Program-made: the position numbers and the translations under genes | The notes under the pieces: model-generated | The model's input: only the letters and a program-made list of their open reading frames with translations | What the model was told of the DNA's origin: nothing | The model's database searches: none | Shown: positions 34,703 to 43,498 of the stretch, piece by piece | Numbering within the stretch: position 1 is the first letter of the stretch | How the letters are laid out: every line of letters begins with the position of its first letter | NCBI GenBank assembly: GCA_903847315.1 | Contig: CAINDG010000048.1 | Location: 1-64,000, forward strand | Length of the DNA: 64,000 nucleotides | Direction of reading: 5' to 3' | DNA from: an uncultured Planctomycetota bacterium | GTDB taxonomy: Bacteria > Planctomycetota > Phycisphaerae > Sedimentisphaerales > UBA12454

Positions 34703-35560
34703 ATGGGCGTTTACGACAGGGATTATTACCGGCCGGACTACGAAGAATCGCGCGGCAGCAGTCCGCAAATGCAGTTCAGACTGCCGCAATTAACGCCTGT
34801 GGTTAAATGGCTTTTGATATTGAATATCGGCATATACCTGCTGGGCATTATCATAAAACCATTGGGTTTGCTTATTTATGAATGGTTAAGCGTCGATTCC
34901 ACAAGTCTTCCCCGTTCGCTGCAGTTGTGGCGGCTGATAGGTTATCAGTTTTTGCACGACCCGACAAATCCCTGGCATCTGATTTTGAATATGGTCGGCC
35001 TGTATTTTCTGGGTCCGACCCTTGAGCATTTCTGGCACAGCAAGAAGTTTCTCTATTTCTATCTTATCTGCGGCGCGGCAGGCGGTATGTTTTACCTGCT
35101 GCTTGCAAATCTCGGCGTTGTTCATTCAGGACTTCTGGTCGGCGCATCAGGGGCGATACTCGGAATGCTCGCCGCCTGCGCAATTCTCTTTCCGCAATTT
35201 GTGGTGTTTTTCCTTTTCTTTCCTGTGCCGATACGCGTGGCGGCAATAATACTGACGCTTCTTTATATTTTGAATATATTTTCCGGCACAGCAAACGCCG
35301 GCGGAGACGTTTCCCATCTTGCCGGTATGGCGGTCGGAGCAGGATATGCATATCTTTGGCCGAAATTCAGCAATAGACGCAAACAGACTCAGTATGGAAG
35401 CGAGTGGGAAAAAAAATTCAGGGCTTACAGCGAATTGCAAAAAGAAGTGGACAGAATTCTGGCCAAGGTCAACGAACAGGGCATTTCAAGCTTGACGAGA
35501 AAAGAAAAAAAGACGCTCGAAGAAGCAACGAAACTGGAACAGATGAAAAGCAAACTATAA
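34703..35560 (+). CDS. rhomboid family intramembrane serine protease
   Basis: A 285-residue protein with six membrane segments. The N-terminal part has DPTNPWHLILNMVGLYFLG (His-Asn pair). The catalytic Ser is in VGASGAILGMLAACA (GxSG), and the catalytic His is in DVSHLAGMAVGAGYAYLW. A cytoplasmic, charged C-terminal tail of about 65 residues (LQKEVDRILAKVNEQG) is probably helical. Rhomboids cut single-pass proteins within the membrane. The membrane-anchored sigma-like and anti-sigma-like proteins encoded nearby are conceivable substrates, which is speculation from position. Confidence 0.92.
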   Translation: MGVYDRDYYRPDYEESRGSSPQMQFRLPQLTPVVKWLLILNIGIYLLGIIIKPLGLLIYEWLSVDSTSLPRSLQLWRLIGYQFLHDPTNPWHLILNMVGLYFLGPTLEHFWHSKKFLYFYLICGAAGGMFYLLLANLGVVHSGLLVGASGAILGMLAACAILFPQFVVFFLFFPVPIRVAAIILTLLYILNIFSGTANAGGDVSHLAGMAVGAGYAYLWPKFSNRRKQTQYGSEWEKKFRAYSELQKEVDRILAKVNEQGISSLTRKEKKTLEEATKLEQMKSKL

Positions 35561-35590
35561 ATACTTTGCCCGAATTACAAAGGCGGCGAG

Positions 35591-35782
35591 TTAGGCTTTT
35601 TTCTTGTTTTCCTGCCATACCCATATTGCCAGTGCGGCACAGGCCAGACCCGCAAAAACGCTGGCTGATATCGGTACATCAATAGTATTTACCGTTACTT
35701 TCCATTGGAATATTATTCTCAAGAAATGCACAATTGCAACAATTGCCAGAAATATCGCTGTAATGGTTGTAGCCAATTTCAT
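35591..35782 (-). CDS. small two-helix membrane protein
   Basis: A 63-residue protein with two hydrophobic segments: LATTITAIFLAIVAIVHFLR and VFAGLACAALAIWVW. It ends in a basic tail (QENKKKA), which predicts cytoplasmic ends. It resembles small uncharacterised inner membrane proteins; no function is known to me. It converges on the rhomboid gene 30 bases away. Confidence 0.7.
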   Translation of the reverse strand: MKLATTITAIFLAIVAIVHFLRIIFQWKVTVNTIDVPISASVFAGLACAALAIWVWQENKKKA

Positions 35783-35825
35783 AATTTTTCCTTTTAATAA
35801 TACTTTATTCTATGAAACTATTATC

Positions 35826-35863
35826 GGCTAAAAAGCGGTAATTTGACGACTTTTTTTAGCCGC
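35826..35863. repeat. 10-bp inverted repeat CGGCTAAAAA/TTTTTAGCCG
   Basis: The arms are 35826-35835 and 35854-35863, perfect, with an 18-base spacer. It lies upstream of the 63-residue membrane protein. It may be an operator or part of a two-hairpin terminator region. Confidence 0.6.
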
Positions 35864-35870
35864 ATACATA

Positions 35871-35903
35871 AAAAAAGCCCCTTCAAATGAAGAGGCTTTT
35901 TGA
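35871..35903 (-). terminator. intrinsic terminator of the ECF sigma operon
   Basis: AAAAAGCC-C-CTTC / GAAG-A-GGCTTTTT stem (35873-35885, 35890-35902) with AAAT loop. In the minus direction it is followed by a T-run (TTTTTTT). It lies 24 bases after the stop of the coiled-coil protein gene. Confidence 0.8.
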
Positions 35904-35926
35904 ATAACCGCTTTTAAAGCGTTTTT

Positions 35927-36832
35927 TCAGTCCCAATTGAGCTTTTCCGACTGGCTCAGCAGTTCCTGCAGACGCTTATCGATGTGTTCGGCTTTTTTGC
36001 TCTTGATGTTTTCAAGCTCAGATTGGCTCTTATTTACACTCTGCTGAAGCTCCTGGAGCTGCTTTTTGAGCTCCTCATACTTGAGCTGTTTTTCCTGAAC
36101 AATCAGGTCGAATCTTTGGCCGATGATTTCTTTCAACTGCTTTGTCGGCTCTTCTTTCTGTTTTTCATCGGTTATACCCTTGAGCTTTTCAAGCAGTTCG
36201 TTTTGTTTCTGCTTTAGCGCAAGGTCTTTCTTGAGCACCTCGGCAAGGGCTGGATTTGTCTGCTCAGTATCGATAATTTCACGATATTTTTTCATTTCGA
36301 ACGCCATTCTTCTCATATAGGCCTGCGGGTCTTTTTCCTTTAAAGCGGCAAGCTCTTTCGCCTTTGCAGGTTCATTTTTCTCCAGCCAGGCCGTCAGCAA
36401 ATTTTCTCTGGCCTGAATGTGTTCACGAACCTTTTCCCTGCCCATCATACCCATCGGCGGTCTACCGTCGCCTTCCATTCCCGCTTCGCCGCGGGGTTGG
36501 CCGGCTTCAAAACCTGCCGGTGCAATTCCATGCTCCTGTGCAACTTTTCTGATTTCCTTGCGGAAAAGTTGAGGGTCTTCGCCGCGAAGCTTTTCAAGTC
36601 TTGCACCCTCGTTCGGGTCGGCTTTTTTAATTTTCTCGAGAAGGCCTGTTAAATATTCCTCGCCGTGTATAAATCTTTCTTTTTCTGCCGGCGGTGCAAC
36701 TGCTGCCTCATCCGGCGGCGAAACCTGAGGTATGGGCGGAGCCGCAGTTTCAGATTCCTTAGCCTGTAATGAACAGACGGCCAGGAGAAAAACAGATAAA
36801 GACAATAAAATTATTTTTGCCGCCATTCTCAT
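35927..36832 (-). CDS. exported coiled-coil protein, third gene of an ECF sigma operon
   Basis: A 301-residue protein starting MRMAAKIILLSLSVFLLAVC, a signal peptide with a possible lipobox (LLAVC-S). A Pro-rich stretch follows, then helical Glu/Lys/Leu-rich sequence to the end. Residues about 200-295 form a strong coiled coil (LKYEELKKQLQELQQSVNKS). A repeated 'DPQxFRKEI / DPQAYMRRM' helix pattern resembles small helical periplasmic sensors such as CnrX or Spy in general build only. The start at 36832 has AAGGA 8 bases upstream; a TTG at 36850 is less likely. It lies 5 bases after the anti-sigma-like gene, so it is a candidate ligand sensor or effector of that pathway. Confidence 0.75.
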   Translation of the reverse strand: MRMAAKIILLSLSVFLLAVCSLQAKESETAAPPIPQVSPPDEAAVAPPAEKERFIHGEEYLTGLLEKIKKADPNEGARLEKLRGEDPQLFRKEIRKVAQEHGIAPAGFEAGQPRGEAGMEGDGRPPMGMMGREKVREHIQARENLLTAWLEKNEPAKAKELAALKEKDPQAYMRRMAFEMKKYREIIDTEQTNPALAEVLKKDLALKQKQNELLEKLKGITDEKQKEEPTKQLKEIIGQRFDLIVQEKQLKYEELKKQLQELQQSVNKSQSELENIKSKKAEHIDKRLQELLSQSEKLNWD

Positions 36833-36837
36833 TTGTG

Positions 36838-37335
36838 CTATCCTTTCCAAAAAGAGTTTTCAGTTTCTATTATTTCAGTTTCAACATTCCCGATTTGCTC
36901 GGCAAGTTTCCCGTTTGAGCCGTCATCTTCACCGAGACGGACGGCGCAAAGTTCGCCTCTAAGCAGCTCAATTTCTTTTTCCAGAGATGTTATACTGCTA
37001 TCCGTCTGCGACATAGCCGCCTGATAGCTGTTCTGGACAGAAGAAGTATTGGCTGATTTTTGAGGGCTTGTGTTCTGAATCATAAGCACGGCACCGACAA
37101 TAACAATCGCGGCCATCGCTGCCGTCCTGACAAGAATGCCGGAAAAAGCAACACGATTTTGTCTGCGGCTGATTTTCAGTTTAATCTTGTCGATAGCCTG
37201 CTGTGAAAACTGCGGCGAGAGGAATTTTTCAAACAACTTGTCTGCCTGTGCAATATCTTTTCCCATCTGTTCGGCCTGGTCGGGCGGATAGAATTTCAAA
37301 AGCAATTCATTAATATTTTCTTTATTTTCAGTCAT
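36838..37335 (-). CDS. membrane anti-sigma-like protein
   Basis: A 165-residue protein. A helical N-terminal domain of about 60 residues (INELLLKFYPPDQAEQMG) is followed by one membrane helix near residues 66-87 (ILVRTAAMAAIVIVGAVLMI). The outer domain, about 75 residues, contains a short coiled coil (SSITSLEKEIELLRGEL). No zinc HxxxCxxC motif is present, so it is not a ZAS-type anti-sigma factor. The assignment comes from its place directly after the ECF sigma gene, which it overlaps by eight bases. Confidence 0.65.
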   Translation of the reverse strand: MTENKENINELLLKFYPPDQAEQMGKDIAQADKLFEKFLSPQFSQQAIDKIKLKISRRQNRVAFSGILVRTAAMAAIVIVGAVLMIQNTSPQKSANTSSVQNSYQAAMSQTDSSITSLEKEIELLRGELCAVRLGEDDGSNGKLAEQIGNVETEIIETENSFWKG

Positions 37336-37867
37336 CGGATTCTTCCATTAATTGCCGCAGCTTTTTAAGTCCGCGATGCACTTTCGAAAGTACAGTGCCA
37401 ATCGGCTCGTTCCGCAGCCGGGCCAATTCCTCGAAACTCAACTGCGAATAATAACGCATAACAATAATTTCGGCTATTTGCGGCTCAAGTCTTTGCAATT
37501 GTTGAGCCAATTTATCGGTCATAAAATCGTCATTTTGCATAACTTGCGTTTCGGACTGAACCTCGTTTTCCATACTGGAAATCATCTTTTGGTGGCGTTT
37601 TTTAGCCCGTAAATAATCGGTAAACAAGTTCGAGGCCATCCTGAAAAGCCAAGGCTCAAAGGTTTGGGGCCGACAAGAGCCGATTTTCTCAACCATTTTT
37701 AAAAAGAGCTCGCTAACCAGCTCGCCGGCATCGTCCCTGTTGTATGTTAATCTGTAAAAGTAGCCGTGCAAACGACTTGCATAAATGTCAACCAACTGCG
37801 AAAAGGCTTCTTTGTCGCCATTACGAGCCAGAGAAACGATGTTTTTAACTTTTTCCGGGTCAGCCAT
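37328..37867 (-). CDS. ECF-type RNA polymerase sigma factor
   Basis: A 179-residue sigma-70 family protein. Region 2: KEAFSQLVDIYASRLHGYFY, DDAGELVSELFLKMVEKI, FEPWLFRMASNLFTDYLRAKKR. Region 4: LEPQIAEIIVMRYYSQLSFEEL then IGTVLSKVHRGLKKLRQL. Both core and -35 binding parts are present, so it should be active once released. It leads a three-gene operon with the anti-sigma-like and coiled-coil genes. A TATAAT lies at 37956-37951 on the minus strand upstream, without a good -35. Target promoters are unknown. Confidence 0.93.
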   Translation of the reverse strand: MADPEKVKNIVSLARNGDKEAFSQLVDIYASRLHGYFYRLTYNRDDAGELVSELFLKMVEKIGSCRPQTFEPWLFRMASNLFTDYLRAKKRHQKMISSMENEVQSETQVMQNDDFMTDKLAQQLQRLEPQIAEIIVMRYYSQLSFEELARLRNEPIGTVLSKVHRGLKKLRQLMEESDD

Positions 37868-37982
37868 TTATGGTTTTTCAAAAATATAGACGCTCAATCG
37901 TTTCTATATATTGCATAATATTTGCAAATCTGCCAAAAAACTAAAGATACATTATAGAGTTTATGGCACAGAGAATAGTCAC

Positions 37983-38411
37983 TTAGGACTCAAAAGAAAA
38001 TTTGCTGATTGCATACAACAGAAGACCGCCTATCAGACAGCCTAATACATAGTGGGGGAAATCCCACCAGACAAATGTTGTGCCTATGAGGGCGGCGCCT
38101 AAAAACGTACCGCGTATCTGCTGCAAAAAATATGGATGCCATAGTTGAAGCGTTTCCAGTATGCAAGTAATGATAAAAACCCATAAAACAATCGGTCTTA
38201 TATATTTCCGATGCGGCAGAAAGAAAAACGCGACCAGACACCAGAAAATCTCATAGAGCAAACCTGCACCGTAGTCGTTAAACCATTTATGGGCGGGGCC
38301 GGAGTAAAACTTAAATAAAAATCCGGCGGGAGTAACAAGGCATAATAAAATAAGAATCCATTTGCGTTTTTGAAAGAACGTTACAACATTGCTTTCTTTC
38401 AGCCTTACCAC
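37983..38411 (-). CDS. DUF2809/VanZ-like membrane protein
   Basis: A 142-residue protein with four membrane segments. It includes WFNDYGAGLLYEIFWCLVAF and ETLQLWHPYFLQQIRGTFLG, the 'E-x-x-Q-L ... R-x-T-x-x-G' pattern seen in DUF2809. Function is unknown. The start is GTG at 38411 with AGGGA 5 bases upstream. It follows lgt by 12 bases and ends the dapL-to-lgt run. Confidence 0.75.
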   Translation of the reverse strand: MVRLKESNVVTFFQKRKWILILLCLVTPAGFLFKFYSGPAHKWFNDYGAGLLYEIFWCLVAFFFLPHRKYIRPIVLWVFIITCILETLQLWHPYFLQQIRGTFLGAALIGTTFVWWDFPHYVLGCLIGGLLLYAISKFSFES

Positions 38412-38423
38412 ATAATTCCCTAT

Positions 38424-39455
38424 CTAATTTCTTTTACTTTCATTGATGATAAATTGGTCTGGTTTCATTTTGGCAAAAAGCCAGATAAGCAAAAAGCCCG
38501 CGACAACCATTGCGATACACAGGTTCTGCGAAACAGTAAGCTCGTTAACCTGTAACGGATTGTCGTCCCGCAAAAATTCGATAAAGAAACGAATAATTCC
38601 GTAAAGAATGAACATCAGAGCGAATGTAACGCCAGGCCTGAAAAAAAGCGGAAGTGTTCCGCTATTTTTCTGCAGGCGGATTCCCTTTCCGCGATGAAGA
38701 TAAAGCAGGATGCAGCCGATGAGAGCTGAAATTGATTCGAAAATCTGAGTTGGCCAAACCGCAAGGCAGCGATATGGGCCACCAGTTACTTCAAGTTTCT
38801 GCTGAGCGGTTAATCTGTCAAACGGTTTTAAATAATAATCGTATTTTCCCGCCCGAGGAGCAGCGGTCCATTCGTCGGCTTTATTAATATAACCGAAATA
38901 TTCCGAGGGCAAATCGAAGTAGGGCTTCATTCTGTCTCTGGCAAAGTCCGGCCGAACCTGGCTCTGATAAGACAGCGAACCGTAAGGAAAACGAATCGCA
39001 ATCGGACAAGCCGTTGGCTTGCCGAAACAGCAGCCGTTGAAAAGACAACCGATTCTGCCGAAGGCAAGAGCCATCATTAAACCTACCGCGAGGATATCGA
39101 GATATCGTCTAACGGGCAGTTTTTGTACCCACAGATAAATAACAATAATGAAAATCGAAAGAAACACACCGCCGAGCAGTTCCAGGCCGCCTTTCCAGAC
39201 TGCAAAAATTTCAACTATCCCCCTGCCCTGAAACTGATCCCAGTAATGAATGACATAAAACAATCTCGCGCCTGCAACACCGGCGATGAGCGAATATAAT
39301 GCCGCAGCCGTTATCTGCTCGGTATTTTCCTGACCCATACTGCGAGAAAGTCGGCGGATAATAAATATGGCTGCGATAAAACCGCAGACCATCATCATGC
39401 CATAACTTTTTACCGTAAGGTCGGTAAAAGGAATCCTGAAAAGTTCCGGATGCAT
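38424..39455 (-). CDS. lgt: prolipoprotein diacylglyceryl transferase
   Basis: A 343-residue inner membrane enzyme that attaches diacylglycerol to the lipobox cysteine of lipoproteins. Motifs are PFTDLTVKSYGMMMVCGF, AGVAGARLFYVIHYWD, the signature GRIGCLFNGCCFGKPTA, and TQIFESISALIGC. It is longer than the usual 260-290 residues because of an insertion of about 50 residues in the outer loop (about 175-225, containing FGYINKADEWTAAPRAGKYD). Its ATG directly follows the panD stop codon. Confidence 0.95.
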   Translation of the reverse strand: MHPELFRIPFTDLTVKSYGMMMVCGFIAAIFIIRRLSRSMGQENTEQITAAALYSLIAGVAGARLFYVIHYWDQFQGRGIVEIFAVWKGGLELLGGVFLSIFIIVIYLWVQKLPVRRYLDILAVGLMMALAFGRIGCLFNGCCFGKPTACPIAIRFPYGSLSYQSQVRPDFARDRMKPYFDLPSEYFGYINKADEWTAAPRAGKYDYYLKPFDRLTAQQKLEVTGGPYRCLAVWPTQIFESISALIGCILLYLHRGKGIRLQKNSGTLPLFFRPGVTFALMFILYGIIRFFIEFLRDDNPLQVNELTVSQNLCIAMVVAGFLLIWLFAKMKPDQFIINESKRN

Positions 39456-39812
39456 TTAAAGTATCTCTTTAATGCTGTTCTTTTCGCCGATAACGACAAC
39501 CTTCGGCTTAAAGCCCTTTGCCTCGGCAGGTGAAAGATACGCAAAATTCATTATGATAATTATGTCTCCCTTTTTCATAAGCTGCGCAGCGGCGCCGAGT
39601 ATCACTATTCTTCCGGAGCCGGCTTTTTCCGGCACAACATACGTCTCAAGCCGGGCACCATTGGTAATATCGGCCACAAGAACCGATTCATAGGGCACAA
39701 TGCCGCAGGCGTCCATCAGCGAAGAATCTATTCCTATGCTGCCGGGATAATCAATGAGCGAATCCGTCACCTTCGCCCGATGAATTTTGCTCTTTAATAT
39801 CTTTATCAGCAT
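39456..39812 (-). CDS. panD: aspartate 1-decarboxylase
   Basis: A 118-residue pyruvoyl enzyme giving beta-alanine from aspartate for pantothenate. The self-cleavage site is the Gly-Ser of DYPGSIGIDSSLM; the Ser becomes the pyruvoyl group. Other conserved parts are KSKIHRAKVTDS, NGARLETYVV and GDIIIIMNFAYLS. The length is normal. It lies downstream of panC and abuts lgt. Confidence 0.96.
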   Translation of the reverse strand: MLIKILKSKIHRAKVTDSLIDYPGSIGIDSSLMDACGIVPYESVLVADITNGARLETYVVPEKAGSGRIVILGAAAQLMKKGDIIIIMNFAYLSPAEAKGFKPKVVVIGEKNSIKEIL

Positions 39813-39865
39813 TTCATACCACCAGAAAATAAGAATTGTCTAAAACGTAATATTTTAATCAAGAA

Positions 39866-40714
39866 TTACTCAACATCAAGCACAATATTATCAATCAATC
39901 TTGCGGCGCCGAGTTTTACGGCAAGAGCAATCAGAACTTTACCTTTTATTTCGTCAATCGCTTCAAGCGTTCGTGCATCGACAATACTGATATATTCAAT
40001 TTTTATCTGCTTACTGATTTTCAGAATTTTCTCCATCTGGCTTTTTAACAGGCTGCTTTTATGCTCGCCTGCTGCGATAAATAACTCGGCCTCCTGCAGG
40101 GCAGCATACAGCAAGACCGCGTCTTTTCTCTGTGCGGTGTTGAGATATTTATTTCTGCTGCTCATCGCAAGGCCGTCTTTTTCACGAATCGTCGGGCAGA
40201 CAACAATTTCCAGCGGCATATTCAAATCGGCAACCATTCGCTGAATGACAATTACCTGCTGGGCGTCCTTTTGGCCGAAAAACGCAAAGTCCGGCCGGAC
40301 AATATTAAAAAGTTTCGCGCAAACCGTAGCGACGCCCCTGAAATGGCCGGGTCGGCTTTTGCCGCACAAAGGTTCGCTGAGCTTTTCGACATTTACCCAG
40401 GTAATATTTTTTCCCGGATACATCTGCTCAACTGTTGGAGCAAAAACAACATCAACACCTGAATTTTTACAGGCTTCTGTATCCGCATCGAAAGGACGAG
40501 GATATTTAGCTATGTCTTCGCCGGGGCCGAATTGCGTGGGATTTACAAAAATACTCACAACCACAAAATCGGACTGCTTCTTTGCCGCTTCTATAAGCGA
40601 AAGATGGCCCTGGTGCAGAGCACCCATTGTCGGCACAAATCCGATTTTTTTGCCGGCCGATTTGGCTTTAGAAATAATCTTTCTTATTTGTTCTATTGTT
40701 TCAACAACTTCCAT
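39866..40714 (-). CDS. panC: pantothenate synthetase
   Basis: A 282-residue ligase joining pantoate and beta-alanine with ATP. It has VPTMGALHQGHLSLIEAA (the HxGH ATP motif), SIFVNPTQFGPGED, FFGQKDAQQVIVIQRM and AMSSRNKYL. I chose the ATG at 40714, with AGGGA 9 bases upstream, four bases after the folK-kinase stop. A longer frame up to 40801 overlaps that gene and adds a non-conserved extension. It acts with panD and, later in the pathway, coaC and coaB. Confidence 0.96.
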   Translation of the reverse strand: MEVVETIEQIRKIISKAKSAGKKIGFVPTMGALHQGHLSLIEAAKKQSDFVVVSIFVNPTQFGPGEDIAKYPRPFDADTEACKNSGVDVVFAPTVEQMYPGKNITWVNVEKLSEPLCGKSRPGHFRGVATVCAKLFNIVRPDFAFFGQKDAQQVIVIQRMVADLNMPLEIVVCPTIREKDGLAMSSRNKYLNTAQRKDAVLLYAALQEAELFIAAGEHKSSLLKSQMEKILKISKQIKIEYISIVDARTLEAIDEIKGKVLIALAVKLGAARLIDNIVLDVE

Positions 40715-40718
40715 CTGC

Positions 40719-41813
40719 TTAATCCCTGCCGAGATAATAATTAATCTTTTCGGCGATTGCTTTAATTTCCTGTTTGTGCCGAAAATCGACCGCATCGGCA
40801 TCTATCGTTATAACAGGGCAACGATTAAATGTCTCAAAAAGCTTTTCATAGCCTGCAAAAAGAATTTCGAGGAATTTCAAATCGATTCCCAGCTCGTAAG
40901 GTCTGCTTCGTTTTTTTATCCGCTCAAGAGCCTTTTGCGGCGAAAGTTTAAGATATACCGCAATCGCCGGGTCGGCAACCGTTTTGCTCATCACGGCGTT
41001 GATTTTCCTGTATATCTCAAACTGCATCGAATCGAGCCAGATGCGGGCGTAAATCATTTCCTTATCCATTATATAATCGCTCACCGCGATACCGTCGGGC
41101 GAAAAATTTTCAGGTCTTAATTGTTCGCACTGGCTTAGCAGAAAAAACAACTGGCTGTCGAGGGCAAGAGATTTTTGGCCGGCGTAAACTTTCGGCAAAA
41201 ACGGATTAGTATCATAAGATTCTTTTATCAGTCTAAAGCCGAATGTATCTCTTAATCCTTCGGCGAGCGTGGTCTTGCCTGCTCCGATTACGCCTGCAAT
41301 AGAAACAAGCTGCGGACGGTTTTCGTCAAAATAAAAATCTTTTCCGCTGAGCCTGCTGTAAAGAACAGAGACATTTTCGTTAAGCACCGGATGAATGAGT
41401 TGGCCGTCGAGTTCGCAAAGGCCTTTGAGCACAAATGACCTCAAATGCATCTGTCTGTGCGGTAAACATAAGTCTTTCTTGCGAACGATTTTATTGCCGA
41501 ACAGCAGTATATCAAGGTCGATTGTTCTGCTCGACCATTTCTCCTTAGATATTTTTCTGCCCAGCGAGGCTTCAATTTTTTTTAGAACCTTCAGAAGTTT
41601 GACGGCTTTTAAAGTTGTCTTAATCTGGGCAACGCTGTTGAGATAATTTGGCTGCTTCTTGTCAGCAAGCGGTTTTGTTTCTATTACACTGCTTGTGCGG
41701 AAAAGTTTTATACCTTTGACGGAGGCAATAGCATCGATGGCTTTGGTTATATTTTTTTGTTTATTGCCGAGATTGCTGCCAAGGCCGATATAAGCTGTTA
41801 TCTCACCGGACAT
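40719..41813 (-). CDS. folK: HPPK (FolK) fused to a deoxynucleoside kinase
   Basis: A 364-residue fusion. Residues about 1-160 are 6-hydroxymethyl-dihydropterin pyrophosphokinase: YIGLGSNLGNKQKNI, SSRTIDLDILLFG, LPHRQMHLRSFVL. Residues about 165-364 are a deoxynucleoside-kinase domain: P-loop SIAGVIGAGKTTLAEGL, the ISDYIMDKEMIYARIW substrate region (DR-type motif in altered form), and a lid KKRSRPYELGIDLKFLEILF. The first domain serves folate synthesis; the second salvages deoxynucleosides. It is encoded between dapL and panC in a tight operon. Confidence 0.92.
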   Translation of the reverse strand: MSGEITAYIGLGSNLGNKQKNITKAIDAIASVKGIKLFRTSSVIETKPLADKKQPNYLNSVAQIKTTLKAVKLLKVLKKIEASLGRKISKEKWSSRTIDLDILLFGNKIVRKKDLCLPHRQMHLRSFVLKGLCELDGQLIHPVLNENVSVLYSRLSGKDFYFDENRPQLVSIAGVIGAGKTTLAEGLRDTFGFRLIKESYDTNPFLPKVYAGQKSLALDSQLFFLLSQCEQLRPENFSPDGIAVSDYIMDKEMIYARIWLDSMQFEIYRKINAVMSKTVADPAIAVYLKLSPQKALERIKKRSRPYELGIDLKFLEILFAGYEKLFETFNRCPVITIDADAVDFRHKQEIKAIAEKINYYLGRD

Positions 41814-41822
41814 TATTCTTCC

Positions 41823-43049
41823 TTAAAGTTTTTTGAAGCGTTCCATCGCTTCTGCCACGTTTGCAGGATTGCCGAACGCGCTTAGTCTTACAAACCCCTC
41901 GCCCGCCACACCGAAGCCGCTGCCCGGCGTGCAGACGACATTTACTTTTTCGAGTAATAAATCGAAAAATTCCCACGAAGTCATTTTGTTTTTCGTTTTG
42001 AGCCAGACATACGGAGCGTTTACGCCGCCGTAAACTTCGAAGCCGAGTTTTTTAAGTGTACTGACAATAAGTGCAGCGTTTGACATATAAAGTTCGATAA
42101 TTTTACGAACTTGTTTTTTGCCCTGCTCAGTATAAACCGCCGCCGCCGCTGCCTGCGAAATGTAACTTGCGCCGTTAAATTTTGTGCAGTGCCTCCTGTG
42201 CCAAATCGGATTGACATCGACAGCTTGCCCGTCTTTTGTCCATGCTTTCAATTCTTTGGGCACAACAGTAAAAGCGCATCTTAATCCTGTAAAACCTGCG
42301 GTTTTGCTGAAACTGCGAAATTCAACCGCTACTTCTTTGGCACCGGCAATCTCGTAAATTGAGTGAGGAATAATATTATCGGATATAAACGCCTCATAAG
42401 CGGCATCAAATAAAATTATCGCTTTATTGTCTTTTGCGTAATCGACCCATTTTTTCAGCTGCTCTTTTTTAGCGACAGCACCCGTAGGAGTGTTGGGAAA
42501 ACAGAGATAAATTAAATCAACTTTTTCTTTGGGAAGTTCCGGGACAAAATTATTATCGGGCGTGCAGGGCATATAAATAATCCCAGTAAATCGCCCTGCT
42601 TTATCGGCTTTTCTGGTTCTGCCGGCCATTACGTTGGTATCGACATAAACAGGATAAACGGGGTCTGTTACGGCAATTACATTATCAATTCCGAAAACTT
42701 CCTGAAAATTTCCGGTATCGCATTTTGCGCCATCGCTTACAAAAACCTCGCTGTTTTCGAGACTTACACCACGGGATTTATAGTCATTGGCTATTATCGC
42801 CTCAATCAGAAAATCATAGCCTTGGTCGGGACCGTAACCTTTAAATCCGTCCCTGCTGCCCATCTGCGATACCGCATTGTGCATCGCTTCGACAATTGCG
42901 GGCGGTAGTGGCTCTGTTACATCTCCAATTCCAAGTCTGATAATCCTCGCATCAGATTTTTTTTCTGAAAATTTTTTGACTCTGCGCGAGATTTCCGGAA
43001 AAAGATAACCCGACTGCAATTTAAGATAATTTTCGTTAATTTTAATCAT
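41823..43049 (-). CDS. dapL: LL-diaminopimelate aminotransferase
   Basis: A 408-residue PLP aminotransferase that makes LL-diaminopimelate directly from tetrahydrodipicolinate, bypassing the succinyl/acetyl route to lysine and peptidoglycan. It starts [20 protein letters not shown], typical of DapL. It has [29 protein letters not shown], the cofactor Asp in [14 protein letters not shown] and the PLP Lys in [16 protein letters not shown] chose the ATG at 43049 by family fit over extensions to 43082. It is the first gene of the dapL-folK-panC-panD-lgt run. Confidence 0.95.
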   Translation of the reverse strand: MIKINENYLKLQSGYLFPEISRRVKKFSEKKSDARIIRLGIGDVTEPLPPAIVEAMHNAVSQMGSRDGFKGYGPDQGYDFLIEAIIANDYKSRGVSLENSEVFVSDGAKCDTGNFQEVFGIDNVIAVTDPVYPVYVDTNVMAGRTRKADKAGRFTGIIYMPCTPDNNFVPELPKEKVDLIYLCFPNTPTGAVAKKEQLKKWVDYAKDNKAIILFDAAYEAFISDNIIPHSIYEIAGAKEVAVEFRSFSKTAGFTGLRCAFTVVPKELKAWTKDGQAVDVNPIWHRRHCTKFNGASYISQAAAAAVYTEQGKKQVRKIIELYMSNAALIVSTLKKLGFEVYGGVNAPYVWLKTKNKMTSWEFFDLLLEKVNVVCTPGSGFGVAGEGFVRLSAFGNPANVAEAMERFKKL

Positions 43050-43082
43050 ACCAAATTCCATTAAAGTCAATAAAACGAACAA

Positions 43083-43498
43083 GTTATATCACAGAAAAAT
43101 TAAGCCGATATAACATACCGATATCGCAGAAAGTGTAAGCTAAATTACAGACAGTTTCGGCAACTGTCAATAAATAACGGAAGTTCTTTTACCAGAAAGG
43201 CTTGCTGAAAGAGTTATAATGATGTTTTTGTCTTGCAAAAGGACGAAAAGTTTGATAGAATTCTTTGACTGTTTGGGGCTCATGGAAGAGGTACACTCTG
43301 CTGCTTTTTCCGGCAAAAAGGATAGCCGGTTTGTGGCTGCCGCGGAGTTTTCGAACCAGACTATTTTAAAGCGACTCAGCCTGATACTGATAGGGAAAGA
43401 TATTGCGCTTAAAGTGTAAACTTTTTTGGGAAACTAACATGACCAGAATAAAAAAATACGAAACCTGCGTAAGTTTGTCAGGATGGAGCAAATTTATC
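43083..43498. other. intergenic region upstream of the giant protein gene
   Basis: About 415 bases between divergent genes. It contains a perfect 7-bp inverted repeat GACAGTT/AACTGTC (43150-43168) and a TATAAT at 43215-43220 with no good -35. A 66-codon frame (43219-43419) has no recognisable features and is not called. Confidence 0.5.

Noticed and set aside
43219-43419. A 66-codon plus-strand frame before the giant protein gene
   Set aside because: No signal peptide, known motif or good Shine-Dalgarno; it overlaps the likely leader of the next gene.
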